DNA of 64,000 nt from Aequorivita viscosa (GCF_900106795.1 NZ_FNNS01000006.1:62001-126000), one strand, 5' to 3'. Counted from the stretch's first letter, positions 35,442 through 44,261 are shown. A program made the numbers and translations. Notes: generated by a model not told the origin, from the sequence alone.

Positions 35442-36716
35442 ATGGAAATTACCCACGTTATTAAGAGAGACTTTACTACAAAACCCTTTCATTTACAAAA
35501 GATTACAGATGCCATTTTAAAAGCTATGACCGCTGCCAACCACGGCGATGAAGCAGATGCGCAACGTATTTCTGAGAAGGTTTATGAAGCCTTATTGGAC
35601 AGAAAAAGACAGGACGGGAAATATATTCCAACCGTTGAGGAAGTACAGGATTTCGTAGAAAACAAGTTGATGGAAAGCGGCTTTTTTGATGTTGCCAAAG
35701 GGTATATTCTCTACAGAAATCAGCAAACCCAAAAGCGAAAGCTGAACATTTTTGAAAAGCGTATAAATTTAAAGCCTTATGAGTATCCAGCGCTCTATGA
35801 ATACGTGCCAGCAATTCGCCATTCGTATTGGATACATACCGAATTTAATTTTACAAGTGATATTCAGGATTTCAAAACCCGTTTAAATGATGTAGAGCGA
35901 AACGCTATAAAAAACACCATGCTTGCCATCTCACAAATTGAGGTAGCGGTAAAAAGTTTCTGGGGCGATATCTACCACAGAATGCCAAAACCAGAAATTG
36001 GTTCGGTAGGTGCAACTTTTGCAGAGAGTGAAGTGCGTCACCACGATGCATATTCGCATTTACTTGAAATACTAGGTTTAAATGAGGAATTTAAAAACCT
36101 TAAGAAAAAACCGGTAATTATGATGCGGGTTCACTATTTGGAAACAGCACTAAAAAATGCAAAAAGTGACGACAACAAAGAATATGCAGAATCAATTTTA
36201 CTGTTTTCGCTCTTTATTGAACACGTTTCTTTATTCTCTCAGTTTTTGATAATTATGGCATTTAACAAGCATAAAAACATGCTTAAAGGGATATCAAACG
36301 TTGTGGAAGCTACTTCAAAAGAGGAGCAGATTCATGGGGATTTTGGAATTGACATTATCAAAATCATCAAAAACGAAAATCCAGATTGGTTTGATGAGGG
36401 CTACAACAGCATGATTCAAGAAATGTGCAAAGAAGCATTTACCGCAGAAAGCCGAATTGTGGATTGGATATTTGAAGATGGCGAACTCGATTTCCTTCCA
36501 AAAGTGGTAGTAAATGAATTTATTAAAAACAGATTTAACAATTCCCTTGAAAGTATTGGAATTGAAAAAATATTTGAGGTAGACGAAAGCCTTTTGGCTC
36601 AGACCGAATGGTTTGACGATGAAATTATCGGCACCAAGCACGGGGATTTCTTCGTAAAGCGCTCTATCAATTACAGTAAAAGAACCCAAAGTATAACCAG
36701 TGATGACCTTTTCTAA
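35442..36716 (+). CDS. nrdB: Ribonucleotide reductase beta subunit with N-terminal ATP-cone
   Basis: A 424-residue radical-generating subunit. Residues 1-100 form an ATP-cone (V-I-K-R-D, F-H-L-Q-K-I-T-D-A-I, ending Y-I-L-Y-R). That allosteric on/off domain normally sits on the alpha subunit. The ferritin-like core has metal ligands readable as Glu167, Glu197, His200, Glu260, Glu295 and His298, and Tyr204 follows E-V-R-H at the usual radical position. This layout was described for Leeuwenhoekiella blandensis, a flavobacterium whose subunit uses a Mn(III)/Mn(IV) centre. nrdA begins on the next base after the stop. The first ligand being Glu rather than Asp is inferred from the alignment by eye. 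Confidence 0.93.
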   Translation: MEITHVIKRDFTTKPFHLQKITDAILKAMTAANHGDEADAQRISEKVYEALLDRKRQDGKYIPTVEEVQDFVENKLMESGFFDVAKGYILYRNQQTQKRKLNIFEKRINLKPYEYPALYEYVPAIRHSYWIHTEFNFTSDIQDFKTRLNDVERNAIKNTMLAISQIEVAVKSFWGDIYHRMPKPEIGSVGATFAESEVRHHDAYSHLLEILGLNEEFKNLKKKPVIMMRVHYLETALKNAKSDDNKEYAESILLFSLFIEHVSLFSQFLIIMAFNKHKNMLKGISNVVEATSKEEQIHGDFGIDIIKIIKNENPDWFDEGYNSMIQEMCKEAFTAESRIVDWIFEDGELDFLPKVVVNEFIKNRFNNSLESIGIEKIFEVDESLLAQTEWFDDEIIGTKHGDFFVKRSINYSKRTQSITSDDLF

Positions 36717-38507
36717 ATGAACAACAAAGATTTAACCCTCGACCCCCAAACTTCAAAAACAGTGTCCGATACTGACAACCTTGTAAACGCTCGAAAAGAA
36801 GCGCTACATAACTCGGAAGAAAAAGAATCAAAAGGATTTGAATGGCTTACAGAACACAGCCGCAACTTTTTAGCTTCGGGCTATCTATCGCCTGGTGTAA
36901 AAGCGGAAGAACGCATTCGTGAAATTGCCGATAGAGCGCAGGAAATATTAGGAATTCCTGGTTACTCAGACAAGTTTTACAACTATATGTCTGAAGGATT
37001 TTTCTCTTTAGCTTCCCCGGTTTGGTCTAACTTCGGAAAAAAGAGAGGTCTTCCTATCAGCTGTTTTGGGTCGCATATTGGCGATGATATGGGGAATATT
37101 CTTTACACCCAGTCTGAAGTTGGGATGATGTCTAAACTCGGAGGAGGAACATCAGGATATTTCGGAAAAATCCGTCATCGCGGAGCTGAGGTTAAAAACA
37201 ATGGGCAGGCTTCTGGAGCGGTTCATATTATGCAGTTGTTCGAATCTATGGTAGATGTTGTTAGTCAAGGTTCGGTAAGACGTGGTCGATTTTCACCATA
37301 CCTTCCTGTGGAGCATCCAGACATTATGGAGTTCTTGGAAATTGGTACAGAGGGAAATCCTATTCAGGAATTGACTCACGGGGTTACTGTTACCAACGAG
37401 TGGATGCAGGAAATGATAGATGGCGATGTAGAAAAACGTTCAATTTGGGCAAAAGTACTTCAGCGCAGAGGTGAAATGGGCTATCCTTATATCTTCTTTA
37501 AAGACAATGCCAACAATTCGGCAGCTGATGTTTATAAGGACAAGAATCTTCCTATCTACGCGAGTAATCTTTGTACTGAGATTATGTTGCCTTCAAATGA
37601 CGACTGGTCGTTTGTTTGTGTGCTTTCTTCTGTAAACTTATTACATTATGACAAGTGGAAAGATACCGACGCTGTAGAAACCATGGTATATTTCCTAGAT
37701 GCTGTTATCACGGAGTTTGTTGACAAACTTGAAGCATATCGCGACTCTGATAGCCGCGAGGACAGGCAAACTTTCCTATTTATGGAGCGCGCTTATAATT
37801 TTGCAAAAGACAACCGCGCGCTAGGTCTTGGAGTGCTAGGATGGCACTCGTTACTACAATCTAAAATGCTTCCGTTAAACAGTGAGAAAGCATATAGTTT
37901 GAACAGTGAGATTTTTAAACTTATTAAAGAAAAATCATATAAGGCTTCAGAAGAATTGGCTGAGAAATTCGGCGAACCTGAAGTTTTAAAAGGCTACGGA
38001 AGACGCAATGCTACGCTAAATGCGATTGCACCTACAACCTCATCGGCTTTTATTTTAGGACAGGTTTCACAGGGGATTGAGCCAATATGGTCTAATGTTT
38101 ATGTGAAGGATATTGCCAAGATAAAAACTACGATTAAAAATTCATATTTAGAAGCATTATTGGAAGAGAAAGGGCAGAACACTACTGAAGTGTGGCGCGA
38201 TATCCGAAATAATGACGGATCTGTGCAGCATCTCGATTTCTTGACAGATCACGAGAAGGACGTGTTTAAAACGTATTCTGAAATAGACCAAATGGACTTG
38301 ATTTACCAAGCGGCAAACCGCCAGAATCATATTGATCAGGGACAGTCGGTAAATATTATTGTGCACCCTGAAATGCCAGTGAAGGACATTAATAAAATTC
38401 ACGTTACGGCGTGGAAGTTAGGCTTGAAATCGCTTTACTATCAGCATAGTATGAATGCCGCACAGAAGTTTGCGCAGAAAAAAGATTGTGCAAGTTGTGA
38501 GGCGTAA
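36717..38507 (+). CDS. nrdA: Ribonucleotide reductase alpha (catalytic) subunit, no ATP-cone
   Basis: A 596-residue class I catalytic subunit that reduces ribonucleoside diphosphates. The active-site cysteine strand is in L-P-I-S-C-F-G-S (about 113-120). The N-x-C-x-E triad is in S-N-L-C-T-E (about 283-288), with the redox partner Cys in S-F-V-C-V-L-S-S. Radical-transfer tyrosines are Y-Y in K-S-L-Y-Y-Q-H near the end, and a C-x-x-C tail (K-D-C-A-S-C-E-A) accepts electrons. The ATP-cone is absent at the N-terminus, matching its presence on NrdB. Start and the preceding stop abut, so it is translationally coupled. A terminator follows at 38534. Confidence 0.95.
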   Translation: MNNKDLTLDPQTSKTVSDTDNLVNARKEALHNSEEKESKGFEWLTEHSRNFLASGYLSPGVKAEERIREIADRAQEILGIPGYSDKFYNYMSEGFFSLASPVWSNFGKKRGLPISCFGSHIGDDMGNILYTQSEVGMMSKLGGGTSGYFGKIRHRGAEVKNNGQASGAVHIMQLFESMVDVVSQGSVRRGRFSPYLPVEHPDIMEFLEIGTEGNPIQELTHGVTVTNEWMQEMIDGDVEKRSIWAKVLQRRGEMGYPYIFFKDNANNSAADVYKDKNLPIYASNLCTEIMLPSNDDWSFVCVLSSVNLLHYDKWKDTDAVETMVYFLDAVITEFVDKLEAYRDSDSREDRQTFLFMERAYNFAKDNRALGLGVLGWHSLLQSKMLPLNSEKAYSLNSEIFKLIKEKSYKASEELAEKFGEPEVLKGYGRRNATLNAIAPTTSSAFILGQVSQGIEPIWSNVYVKDIAKIKTTIKNSYLEALLEEKGQNTTEVWRDIRNNDGSVQHLDFLTDHEKDVFKTYSEIDQMDLIYQAANRQNHIDQGQSVNIIVHPEMPVKDINKIHVTAWKLGLKSLYYQHSMNAAQKFAQKKDCASCEA

Positions 38508-38533
38508 ATTTTAAACGATATTTTTTAGTAAAG

Positions 38534-38567
38534 AAACAGCCTCGATTTTGATTGGGGCTGTTTTTTT
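38534..38567 (+). terminator. Terminator of nrdBA
   Basis: A 10-bp stem with one G-U pair (38534-38543 with 38554-38563), a 10-base loop and a seven-T tail (38561-38567), 27 bp after the nrdA stop. Confidence 0.8.
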
Positions 38568-38734
38568 GATATGACTTAAGACGGTAAGACTTAAGACGTA
38601 GGACTTTTTCACCGCGGATTCGCGGAGGGTTTTTGTTTGTGGAAGTGACGTAGGGCTTTTTCACCACATAGGCAATGAGGATGTAGAGTTAAAAAGGAGT
38701 CGGTTTTTGCGATTACTTAAAACCATATTCACCG

Positions 38735-38760
38735 AAAACCGTCCATCGCGGCGGTTTTTT
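38735..38760. terminator. Hairpin upstream of the Ntn-hydrolase module
   Basis: A run of A residues and ACCG pairs with CGGT and T residues around a small G/C loop, ending in six T. It is nearly the same sequence as the hairpin at 40322-40346 beyond the module. It may terminate transcription reaching it from nrdA or mark an insertion edge. Confidence 0.55.
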
Positions 38761-38809
38761 CAATAGAGTTTTAATAAAAATTGATTATTTTTAACACAAA
38801 ATAAGAAAC

Positions 38810-40096
38810 ATGACAGCAGTAATTGGAATTTTAAATAAGAATGCCGTTGCTATCGCAGCAGATTCGGCCGTTACAGTGTCGGGATCAAATGGTAGCAAAA
38901 TATATAATACGGCCAATAAAATATTTACCTTGTCCAAGTTTCACCCCGTCTCGATAACCATCTACAATTCAGCTAACTTCATTACGACTCCGTGGGAAAT
39001 TATTATAAAAATATATCGAAAAGAACTTGGAGAACGGTCGTTTCCGAGATTAAGAGACTACTCCGACGATTTTTTCAGGTTTTTAAAAACAAATAACTTT
39101 TTTTCTTCTGAGGATCTTATAGACCACTTTTTTAAATCATTAATATTTTATTCCATTGAAGATTTTGTTCGTAAATCGTATGAAAGAGCAATGATGGAAG
39201 AAAATGACTTAATATTATTGTCAAAGGAAAAAAGATTACAAGTATTTAGAAAACATTTAATAAATCTCATTGATTTAGAAATTGAAAAAACCCAAAACGT
39301 AGAGCAGTTAGAAGATTTTAAGACATTAACAAAAAAGGAGTTCAATAGTTTAACCAAAAAAGATATTAACGATATTTTTGAACAAAACTATAAAGAATTG
39401 GCGAACAAAGATTTGAGAGATAAATATTCAACTTTTCTTTATAATTACATTAAAAGTAAATTATTTTACGGTCCGTGGAGCGGCCTAATCTTTGCCGGTT
39501 ATGGTGATGATGAGATATATCCCACCACAATAAGTACAAAAATTGCTAGTGTCTTCGATAAGAAAATAAGGTTTTATACTGATGTTGTGGAAACTATTAA
39601 TAATAATAACACAGGGTCTATAATGCCTTTTGCTCAAAGGGACGTAATTGATACGCTAATCACTGGAATTAGCCCAGATATCAATGCAACTTTATTTGGC
39701 ACATTTAACAATATATTAAATGGATATAATGAATATTTAATTAAATTAACAACCAAAGATAATCCTGAACTCGCAGCAAAACTTTCTAGATTAGATATAG
39801 ATAAGGTTTGTGAAGAGTTTGTTGAAGAGATTGATAAGATAAAGAAAATTAAACACATTGAACCTACAGTCAATACCGTTTCTATTCTTTCTAAAGAGGA
39901 TTTAGCGGAAATGGCAGAAAGTTTAATATATTTGACCTATCTTAAAAGAAGAATTAGTTCTCACGAAGAATCCGTTGGAGGTCCGGTTGATGTTGCCATA
40001 ATATCTAAAGGAGATGGTTTTATTTGGATAAAAAGAAAACATTATTTCGAAGAAAAATACAATCCTCAGTTTAACTATAAATACTTTAACTCTTAA
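38810..40096 (+). CDS. Proteasome-like Ntn-hydrolase of uncharacterised type
   Basis: A 428-residue protein. After Met removal, Thr would be residue 1 (M-T-A-V-I-G-I-L), Asp is at 17 (A-A-D-S) and Lys at 36 (N-T-A-N-K-I); in HslV and proteasome beta subunits the set is Thr1, Asp17, Lys33. Later pieces also fit the fold: L-I-F-A-G-Y-G-D-D-E-I-Y-P (about 225-240), A-Q-R-D-V-I-D-T-L and the closing S-V-G-G-P-V-D-V-A-I-I (about 390-402). A mostly helical insertion (about 65-220) makes it far longer than the roughly 175-240 residues of HslV or Anbu. There is no signal peptide. A 60-codon gene follows after 13 bp. Substrate and role are unknown. Confidence 0.7.
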   Translation: MTAVIGILNKNAVAIAADSAVTVSGSNGSKIYNTANKIFTLSKFHPVSITIYNSANFITTPWEIIIKIYRKELGERSFPRLRDYSDDFFRFLKTNNFFSSEDLIDHFFKSLIFYSIEDFVRKSYERAMMEENDLILLSKEKRLQVFRKHLINLIDLEIEKTQNVEQLEDFKTLTKKEFNSLTKKDINDIFEQNYKELANKDLRDKYSTFLYNYIKSKLFYGPWSGLIFAGYGDDEIYPTTISTKIASVFDKKIRFYTDVVETINNNNTGSIMPFAQRDVIDTLITGISPDINATLFGTFNNILNGYNEYLIKLTTKDNPELAAKLSRLDIDKVCEEFVEEIDKIKKIKHIEPTVNTVSILSKEDLAEMAESLIYLTYLKRRISSHEESVGGPVDVAIISKGDGFIWIKRKHYFEEKYNPQFNYKYFNS

Positions 40097-40109
40097 TTAA
40101 TTTCAAAAA

Positions 40110-40292
40110 ATGCATCATTCCAAAACTGATTATAAAAATCATTGTCTGAGCCTAGCTTTTATAAAGGAATTTTCTAAAAACCGGGAAGATTTCAATAAAA
40201 AAAAGATTACTAGCCAAACTAAGTCTACAGAAATTTCAAAAATCATATCTGAAAGACTTTTGGAAAATATTCAAAAGCAACTTACATTGTAA
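40110..40292 (+). CDS. Small protein paired with the Ntn-hydrolase gene
   Basis: A 60-residue, lysine-rich, hydrophilic protein with helical character (I-S-K-I-I-S-E-R-L-L-E-N-I-Q-K-Q-L near the end). It has no signal peptide or recognised family. It begins 13 bp after the Ntn-hydrolase stop and ends 29 bp before a terminator-like hairpin, so the two genes form one unit. It could be a partner, adaptor or regulator; this is inferred only from position. Confidence 0.55.
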   Translation: MHHSKTDYKNHCLSLAFIKEFSKNREDFNKKKITSQTKSTEISKIISERLLENIQKQLTL

Positions 40293-40321
40293 CACTCCAA
40301 CTTAAAATTTAAAATTAATAT

Positions 40322-40346
40322 AAACCGTCCATTGTGGCGGTTTTTT
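40322..40346 (+). terminator. Terminator of the Ntn-hydrolase module
   Basis: AAACCG pairs with CGGTTT (40322-40327 with 40338-40343) around a loop, with a T run to 40346. Apart from two or three positions the sequence equals the hairpin at 38735-38760 upstream of the module. Confidence 0.65.
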
Positions 40347-40418
40347 GTTTATTTAACAAGATGTTAGAACAAGGAAAGTGATTAATTTCCTTATTTTAGA
40401 AAAATAATTCAACTCGAT

Positions 40419-41519
40419 ATGACTTTACTCGTAGTATACGCACTACTTTCAATTCTCTTTTCATTTTTATGTTCTATTCTTGAGGCAGCTTTATTGAGCT
40501 TCACTCCTACGTTCCTTCGAATGAAAGTTTCGGAAGGCAAGAAGTATGCAATAACGTTGACGAATTTTAAAAAGGATATAGACAAACCTTTAATTGCCAT
40601 ACTTACCATCAACACCATTGCGCATACTGTTGGCGCCATACTCGTTGGAGTTGAAGCCGAAAAACTTCCGTATAAAGTTGAAGTAATGGGAATGAACATC
40701 GTTGGGATTGTGTCTGCAATAATGACGATGCTTATTTTGGTGGTTTCAGAAATCATTCCAAAAACCATTGGTGCAACCTATTGGAAAAAATTAGGGCCAT
40801 TCACCGCAATGTTCTTAAACATCATTATCTTCCCTTTAAAATACACTGGAATTTTATGGTTGTTGATGATTGTAACAAAAATGGTCGGCAAATCTGCCCA
40901 CGTTAGTACCATGAGCCGAGAGGAATTTATAGCGATTACTGATGCCGCAGAAGAAGAAGGGGTTTTTGAAGAAAATGAAACCACAGTAATTAAAAATCTG
41001 TTGGTTTTTAAAAGTGTTCAAGCGCAGGATGTAATGACGCCGTTCACCGTTGTAACACTTGAAGACGAGACTAAAAGCTTAAATGAATTTCATCAAAATC
41101 ATAAAAGCCTGCGTTTTTCACGAATTCCTGTTTATAAAGGGAAAACCCATAATATTACGGGGTTTGTACTTCGAGATGATGTGTTAGAAGAGATTGTGGA
41201 AGACCGCGGCGACAAGTTATTGAGTGACATGAAGCGGGAGATTTTTGTGGTTTCTGCAGAAAAGCCGATACCCGAACTTTTTGAGATCTTCATAAAGCAA
41301 CGAATGCATATAGCAGCTGTTGTAGACACTTTCGGAAACACAATTGGCGTTGTTACGATGGAAGATATAATAGAAACCTTGCTAGGTTTAGAGATTATGG
41401 ATGAAAGCGATAATATTGAAGATATGCAGCTTCAGGCGAGAAAAAATTGGGAAAAGCGCGCCAAACGTATGGGAATACAAATAGACGAGGAAGCCGCACC
41501 AAAAAGAGCTGAAGAGTAA
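40419..41519 (+). CDS. CNNM/CBS-domain membrane protein (HlyC/CorC family)
   Basis: A 366-residue inner-membrane protein. The CNNM (DUF21) domain with three to four helices occupies about 1-175, including S-I-L-E-A-A-L-L-S at 20-28 and S-E-I-I-P-K-T-I-G near 108-116. A CBS pair follows (V-M-T-P-F-T-V-V near 203, and I-A-A-V-V-D-T-F-G-N-T-I-G-V-V-T near 295-310), binding adenine nucleotides. CNNM proteins are linked to Mg2+ or Co2+ efflux and resistance. It lacks the C-terminal CorC_HlyC domain seen in longer relatives such as GldE. Its stop overlaps the ogt ATG by one base. Confidence 0.88.
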   Translation: MTLLVVYALLSILFSFLCSILEAALLSFTPTFLRMKVSEGKKYAITLTNFKKDIDKPLIAILTINTIAHTVGAILVGVEAEKLPYKVEVMGMNIVGIVSAIMTMLILVVSEIIPKTIGATYWKKLGPFTAMFLNIIIFPLKYTGILWLLMIVTKMVGKSAHVSTMSREEFIAITDAAEEEGVFEENETTVIKNLLVFKSVQAQDVMTPFTVVTLEDETKSLNEFHQNHKSLRFSRIPVYKGKTHNITGFVLRDDVLEEIVEDRGDKLLSDMKREIFVVSAEKPIPELFEIFIKQRMHIAAVVDTFGNTIGVVTMEDIIETLLGLEIMDESDNIEDMQLQARKNWEKRAKRMGIQIDEEAAPKRAEE

Positions 41520-41995
41520 TGGAAACGTGTACCATCCACACACCAATTGGTTTTTTAGAAATCACAGGGAATTCAGAAGGGCTTTCCTCTGTAATTTTTT
41601 CAGATATTGAAAATGAAAATAGTTCTCAAAATATTCCTGAACCACTGAAAATTGCAGTTTTCCAGCTTCAGGAATATTTTGATGGAAATAGAACGGAATT
41701 TACTTTAGCCCTTAACCCAAAAGGAACAGATTTTCAAAAACGGGTTTGGGAAGAATTGGAGAAGATTCCTTACGGAAAAACTGTTAACTACCTTGAAATA
41801 GCAAAGCAATTGGGCCATCCAAAAGTTATACGTGCTGCCGCTTCTGCAAATGGAAAAAATCCAATTTCAATAATTATTCCTTGTCATCGTGTAATTGGCA
41901 GCGATGGGTCATTAACGGGATATGCGGGCGGTCTGCACCGAAAAAAATGGTTATTGGAGCACGAAAACCCTTCACCACAACAAAGTTTATTTTAA
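41519..41995 (+). CDS. ogt: Methylated-DNA--protein-cysteine methyltransferase
   Basis: A 158-residue suicide DNA-repair protein that removes methyl groups from O6-methylguanine. The acceptor Cys122 is in I-P-C-H-R-V-I-G (120-127), with the helix-turn-helix region G-H-P-K-V-I-R-A-A just before and the D-F-Q-K-R-V-W-E motif at 71-78. It lacks an Ada-type N-terminal domain. Its ATG overlaps the preceding stop by one base, so it is coupled to the CNNM gene. The next gene starts 1 bp after the stop. Confidence 0.95.
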   Translation: METCTIHTPIGFLEITGNSEGLSSVIFSDIENENSSQNIPEPLKIAVFQLQEYFDGNRTEFTLALNPKGTDFQKRVWEELEKIPYGKTVNYLEIAKQLGHPKVIRAAASANGKNPISIIIPCHRVIGSDGSLTGYAGGLHRKKWLLEHENPSPQQSLF

Positions 41996-41996
41996 A

Positions 41997-43148
41997 ATGA
42001 AAGTAATAAAGCGAATTTTAAAATGGGCTCTAATCCTGATATTCTCAGTAATTGTAGGGCTTTATATTACGGGTAATGGTTATGTTGTGAAAGCATTTTG
42101 GGTCGTTTACCTTCACGGACATACTTCGGCATATATTGATGATTTTCAATTTTTTGAAAACGATACAATTCCTGCAAGTTCAAATCCGCAACCATGGCCA
42201 ATCCACAAAAATTACAACACAGGAAAACCTAGTCAAAAATTGCGCGAAACCAATTTAGAATTAGGGACAATTGCCTTTTTAATAATCAAAAATGACAGTA
42301 TTTGGTTTGAAGAATATAAAGATGGTTTTAATCAGGATTCTCATACAAATTCGTTTTCAATGGCAAAGAGTATTACTTCCGCCATGTTGGGAAAAGCAAT
42401 TGAAGATGGATTTATAAAGAGTCTTGACCAGCCTGTTGGAGATTTCTATCCGCATTTTTCAGGAACAGGATTAACAGTGGGCGATCTTTCATCCATGTCA
42501 TCAGGACTAAATTGGAATGAGGCGTATAAAAATCCGTTCGGGATGACTGCTCGAGCCTATTATGATGGTGATTTGGCTGAAAATATTCTAAAGTTAAAAG
42601 TTGTGGATACGCCAGGGGTAGCATTCAAATATTTAAGTGGAAATACTGAATTATTGGCAATGGTGCTCGAAAAAGCAACTAAAAATAAACTGTCAACTTA
42701 TTTATATGAAAGCTTTTGGAACCCAATTGGCGCCAAAAATTACGCCCTGTGGCAAGTAGACGACAAAGAAAATAGATTAGCAAAAGCATATTGCTGCTTA
42801 GGAAGCAATGCTCGCGATTTTGCCCGGTTTGGCAAACTATATAGAGATTATGGAAAATGGAATGGACAGCAATTATTAGATTCTGCTTTCGTGGCCAAAT
42901 CGATTACCCCACGTTTTGAAGAAAGTCCGGAATACGGTTACGGATTTTGGCTCAGCGACTTTATGGGAAAGGAAATTTTTGCAATGCGCGGCATTTTAGG
43001 GCAATATGTAATCGTAATCCCTGAAGACGATATAATAATTGTTCGGTTAGGCCGCAAAGTAGGAAAACGAACTGATTTGCCGTTTAGCTCTGATTTTTAT
43101 ACTTATATAGAAGAGACTTATGAGATGTTTCAGAATAGAAATTTGTAA
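41997..43148 (+). CDS. Serine hydrolase of the beta-lactamase class C family
   Basis: A membrane-anchored penicillin-binding-protein-like hydrolase, 383 residues from the ATG at 41997. An earlier in-frame ATG at 41922 lies inside ogt and adds 25 residues before the natural membrane helix (I-K-R-I-L-K-W-A-L-I-L-I-F), so it is rejected. The nucleophile is in F-S-M-A-K-S (S-x-x-K), the second motif is Y-L-S-G-N (Y-x-N type) and a late R-G-I-L-G-Q fits the third motif area. The family includes esterases, D-amino acid peptidases and lactamases. The substrate is not predictable. It is coupled to ogt by position. Confidence 0.87.
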   Translation: MKVIKRILKWALILIFSVIVGLYITGNGYVVKAFWVVYLHGHTSAYIDDFQFFENDTIPASSNPQPWPIHKNYNTGKPSQKLRETNLELGTIAFLIIKNDSIWFEEYKDGFNQDSHTNSFSMAKSITSAMLGKAIEDGFIKSLDQPVGDFYPHFSGTGLTVGDLSSMSSGLNWNEAYKNPFGMTARAYYDGDLAENILKLKVVDTPGVAFKYLSGNTELLAMVLEKATKNKLSTYLYESFWNPIGAKNYALWQVDDKENRLAKAYCCLGSNARDFARFGKLYRDYGKWNGQQLLDSAFVAKSITPRFEESPEYGYGFWLSDFMGKEIFAMRGILGQYVIVIPEDDIIIVRLGRKVGKRTDLPFSSDFYTYIEETYEMFQNRNL

Positions 43149-43196
43149 CCCTAGAATTTGATATGTATATTTACTTGTAAAGTAATTAGAATCAAA

Positions 43197-43413
43197 TGAA
43201 TACAACAACCTTAAAAAAAGAACAATACTGCTCGAAAATCCAGAATATAATTTTAAGGAAGCTGGCTCTATTTACGATTCTTTTTCACATTTAAAATTTA
43301 CGTACAAAAAACGTATTGAAGGTTATCGCCAAATGACTTATCGCATAAGAAAAACCAAAATAGATATTGTTCGGGTCTTCGATATTAAACAGTATTCATC
43401 CAATACCCTATAA
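43197..43413 (+). pseudogene. ParE/RelE-family toxin remnant, frameshifted
   Basis: From about 43199 the sequence encodes I-L-L-E-N-P-E-Y-N-F-K-E-A-G, then K-K-R-I-E-G-Y-R-Q-M-T-Y-R-I-R and I-D-I-V-R-V-F-D-I-K-Q, ending at a TAA (43411-43413). This is the C-terminal portion of a ParE/RelE-type toxin. The only ATG (43197) is in another frame; a run of seven A (43213-43219) lies at the point where one extra base would join the two. No antitoxin gene is present upstream. It is short for the family, so both decay and truncation are likely. Confidence 0.55.
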
Positions 43414-43463
43414 AAAATATTTTTTGTAGTTTTAGACTCCTCCCCGTCTTAAAATTTTATTAT

Positions 43464-44177
43464 ATGATAAAGCGGATAAAGCTGGAGCATATCTTATTTC
43501 TTGATATAGAAACCGTTCCACAGCATCAATATTTTGACGACCTCGACGATGTTTCAAAAGCACTATGGGAGCAAAAAAGCCAGTATCAACGTAAAGAAGA
43601 TTATTCGGCAGAAGCGTTTTATGATCGTGCCGGAATTTGGGCAGAATTTGGAAAAATAGTCTGTATTTCGGTTGGATATTTTGTTCTAAAAAATAATGCC
43701 CGAAATTTCAGGGTTACGAGTTTTTATGGCGAAGAAATTAAAATTTTAACAGACTTTAAAAACTTGTTAGAAACCCACTTCAACAAATCGCATCACCTGT
43801 TATGTGCCCACAATGGCAAGGAATTCGACTTTCCTTATATTGCTAGACGGATGATTATTAACAAGATTGACATTCCGTTTAAATTAGATTTGTTTGGAAA
43901 AAAACCGTGGGAAGTTCCACATTTAGACACGTTAGAGTTATGGAAGTTCGGTGATTACAAAACCTTCACTTCCCTTAAGTTAATGGCGCACGTTTTAGGA
44001 ATTCCTTCTCCAAAAGACGATATAGACGGCAGTGAAGTCTGTAAAGTTTTTTACGAAGAAAAAGATATTGAGCGAATTGTGGTTTATTGCGAAAAAGACA
44101 CTGTGACGGTCGCACAAATTCTGTTACGATTGCGAAATGAAGACATTTTGCTTGACAGTGAAATACTTTCGGTGTAA
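43464..44177 (+). CDS. 3'-5' exonuclease, PolB-like ribonuclease H fold
   Basis: A 237-residue cytoplasmic nuclease of the DEDDy type. The first motif, L-F-L-D-I-E-T (Asp14, Glu16), the second, C-A-H-N-G-K-E-F-D-F-P-Y (about 113-124), and the third, Y-C-E-K-D-T-V-T-V (about 213-221), are all in order. It contains no polymerase domain and is a stand-alone predicted 3'-5' exonuclease (PF10108-like). Role in DNA repair or RNA processing is not known. It is preceded by a ParE-like remnant and has its own unit. Confidence 0.88.
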   Translation: MIKRIKLEHILFLDIETVPQHQYFDDLDDVSKALWEQKSQYQRKEDYSAEAFYDRAGIWAEFGKIVCISVGYFVLKNNARNFRVTSFYGEEIKILTDFKNLLETHFNKSHHLLCAHNGKEFDFPYIARRMIINKIDIPFKLDLFGKKPWEVPHLDTLELWKFGDYKTFTSLKLMAHVLGIPSPKDDIDGSEVCKVFYEEKDIERIVVYCEKDTVTVAQILLRLRNEDILLDSEILSV

Positions 44178-44261
44178 GAAACTCTAGTTAGTTTGTTTAC
44201 AATTATGGTGTTCTGTTTTAATTTTAGTAGTTTTACCAGTCAAATTTAAATCAATACTTTT

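Larger units (their letters stand above)
38508..38809. other. Intergenic region between nrdA and the Ntn-hydrolase
   Basis: About 300 bp. It holds the nrdA terminator (38534-38567), a G/C-phrase region near 38608-38665 ('caccgcgga...cgcggagg', similar in style to dispersed repeats in this phylum), and a hairpin at 38735-38760. The last 50 bases before 38810 are AT-rich. Confidence 0.45.

Noticed and set aside
41922-41996. The longer start of the serine hydrolase inside ogt
   Set aside because: It would replace the natural membrane-helix start (41997) with residues read from the ogt 3' end in another frame.
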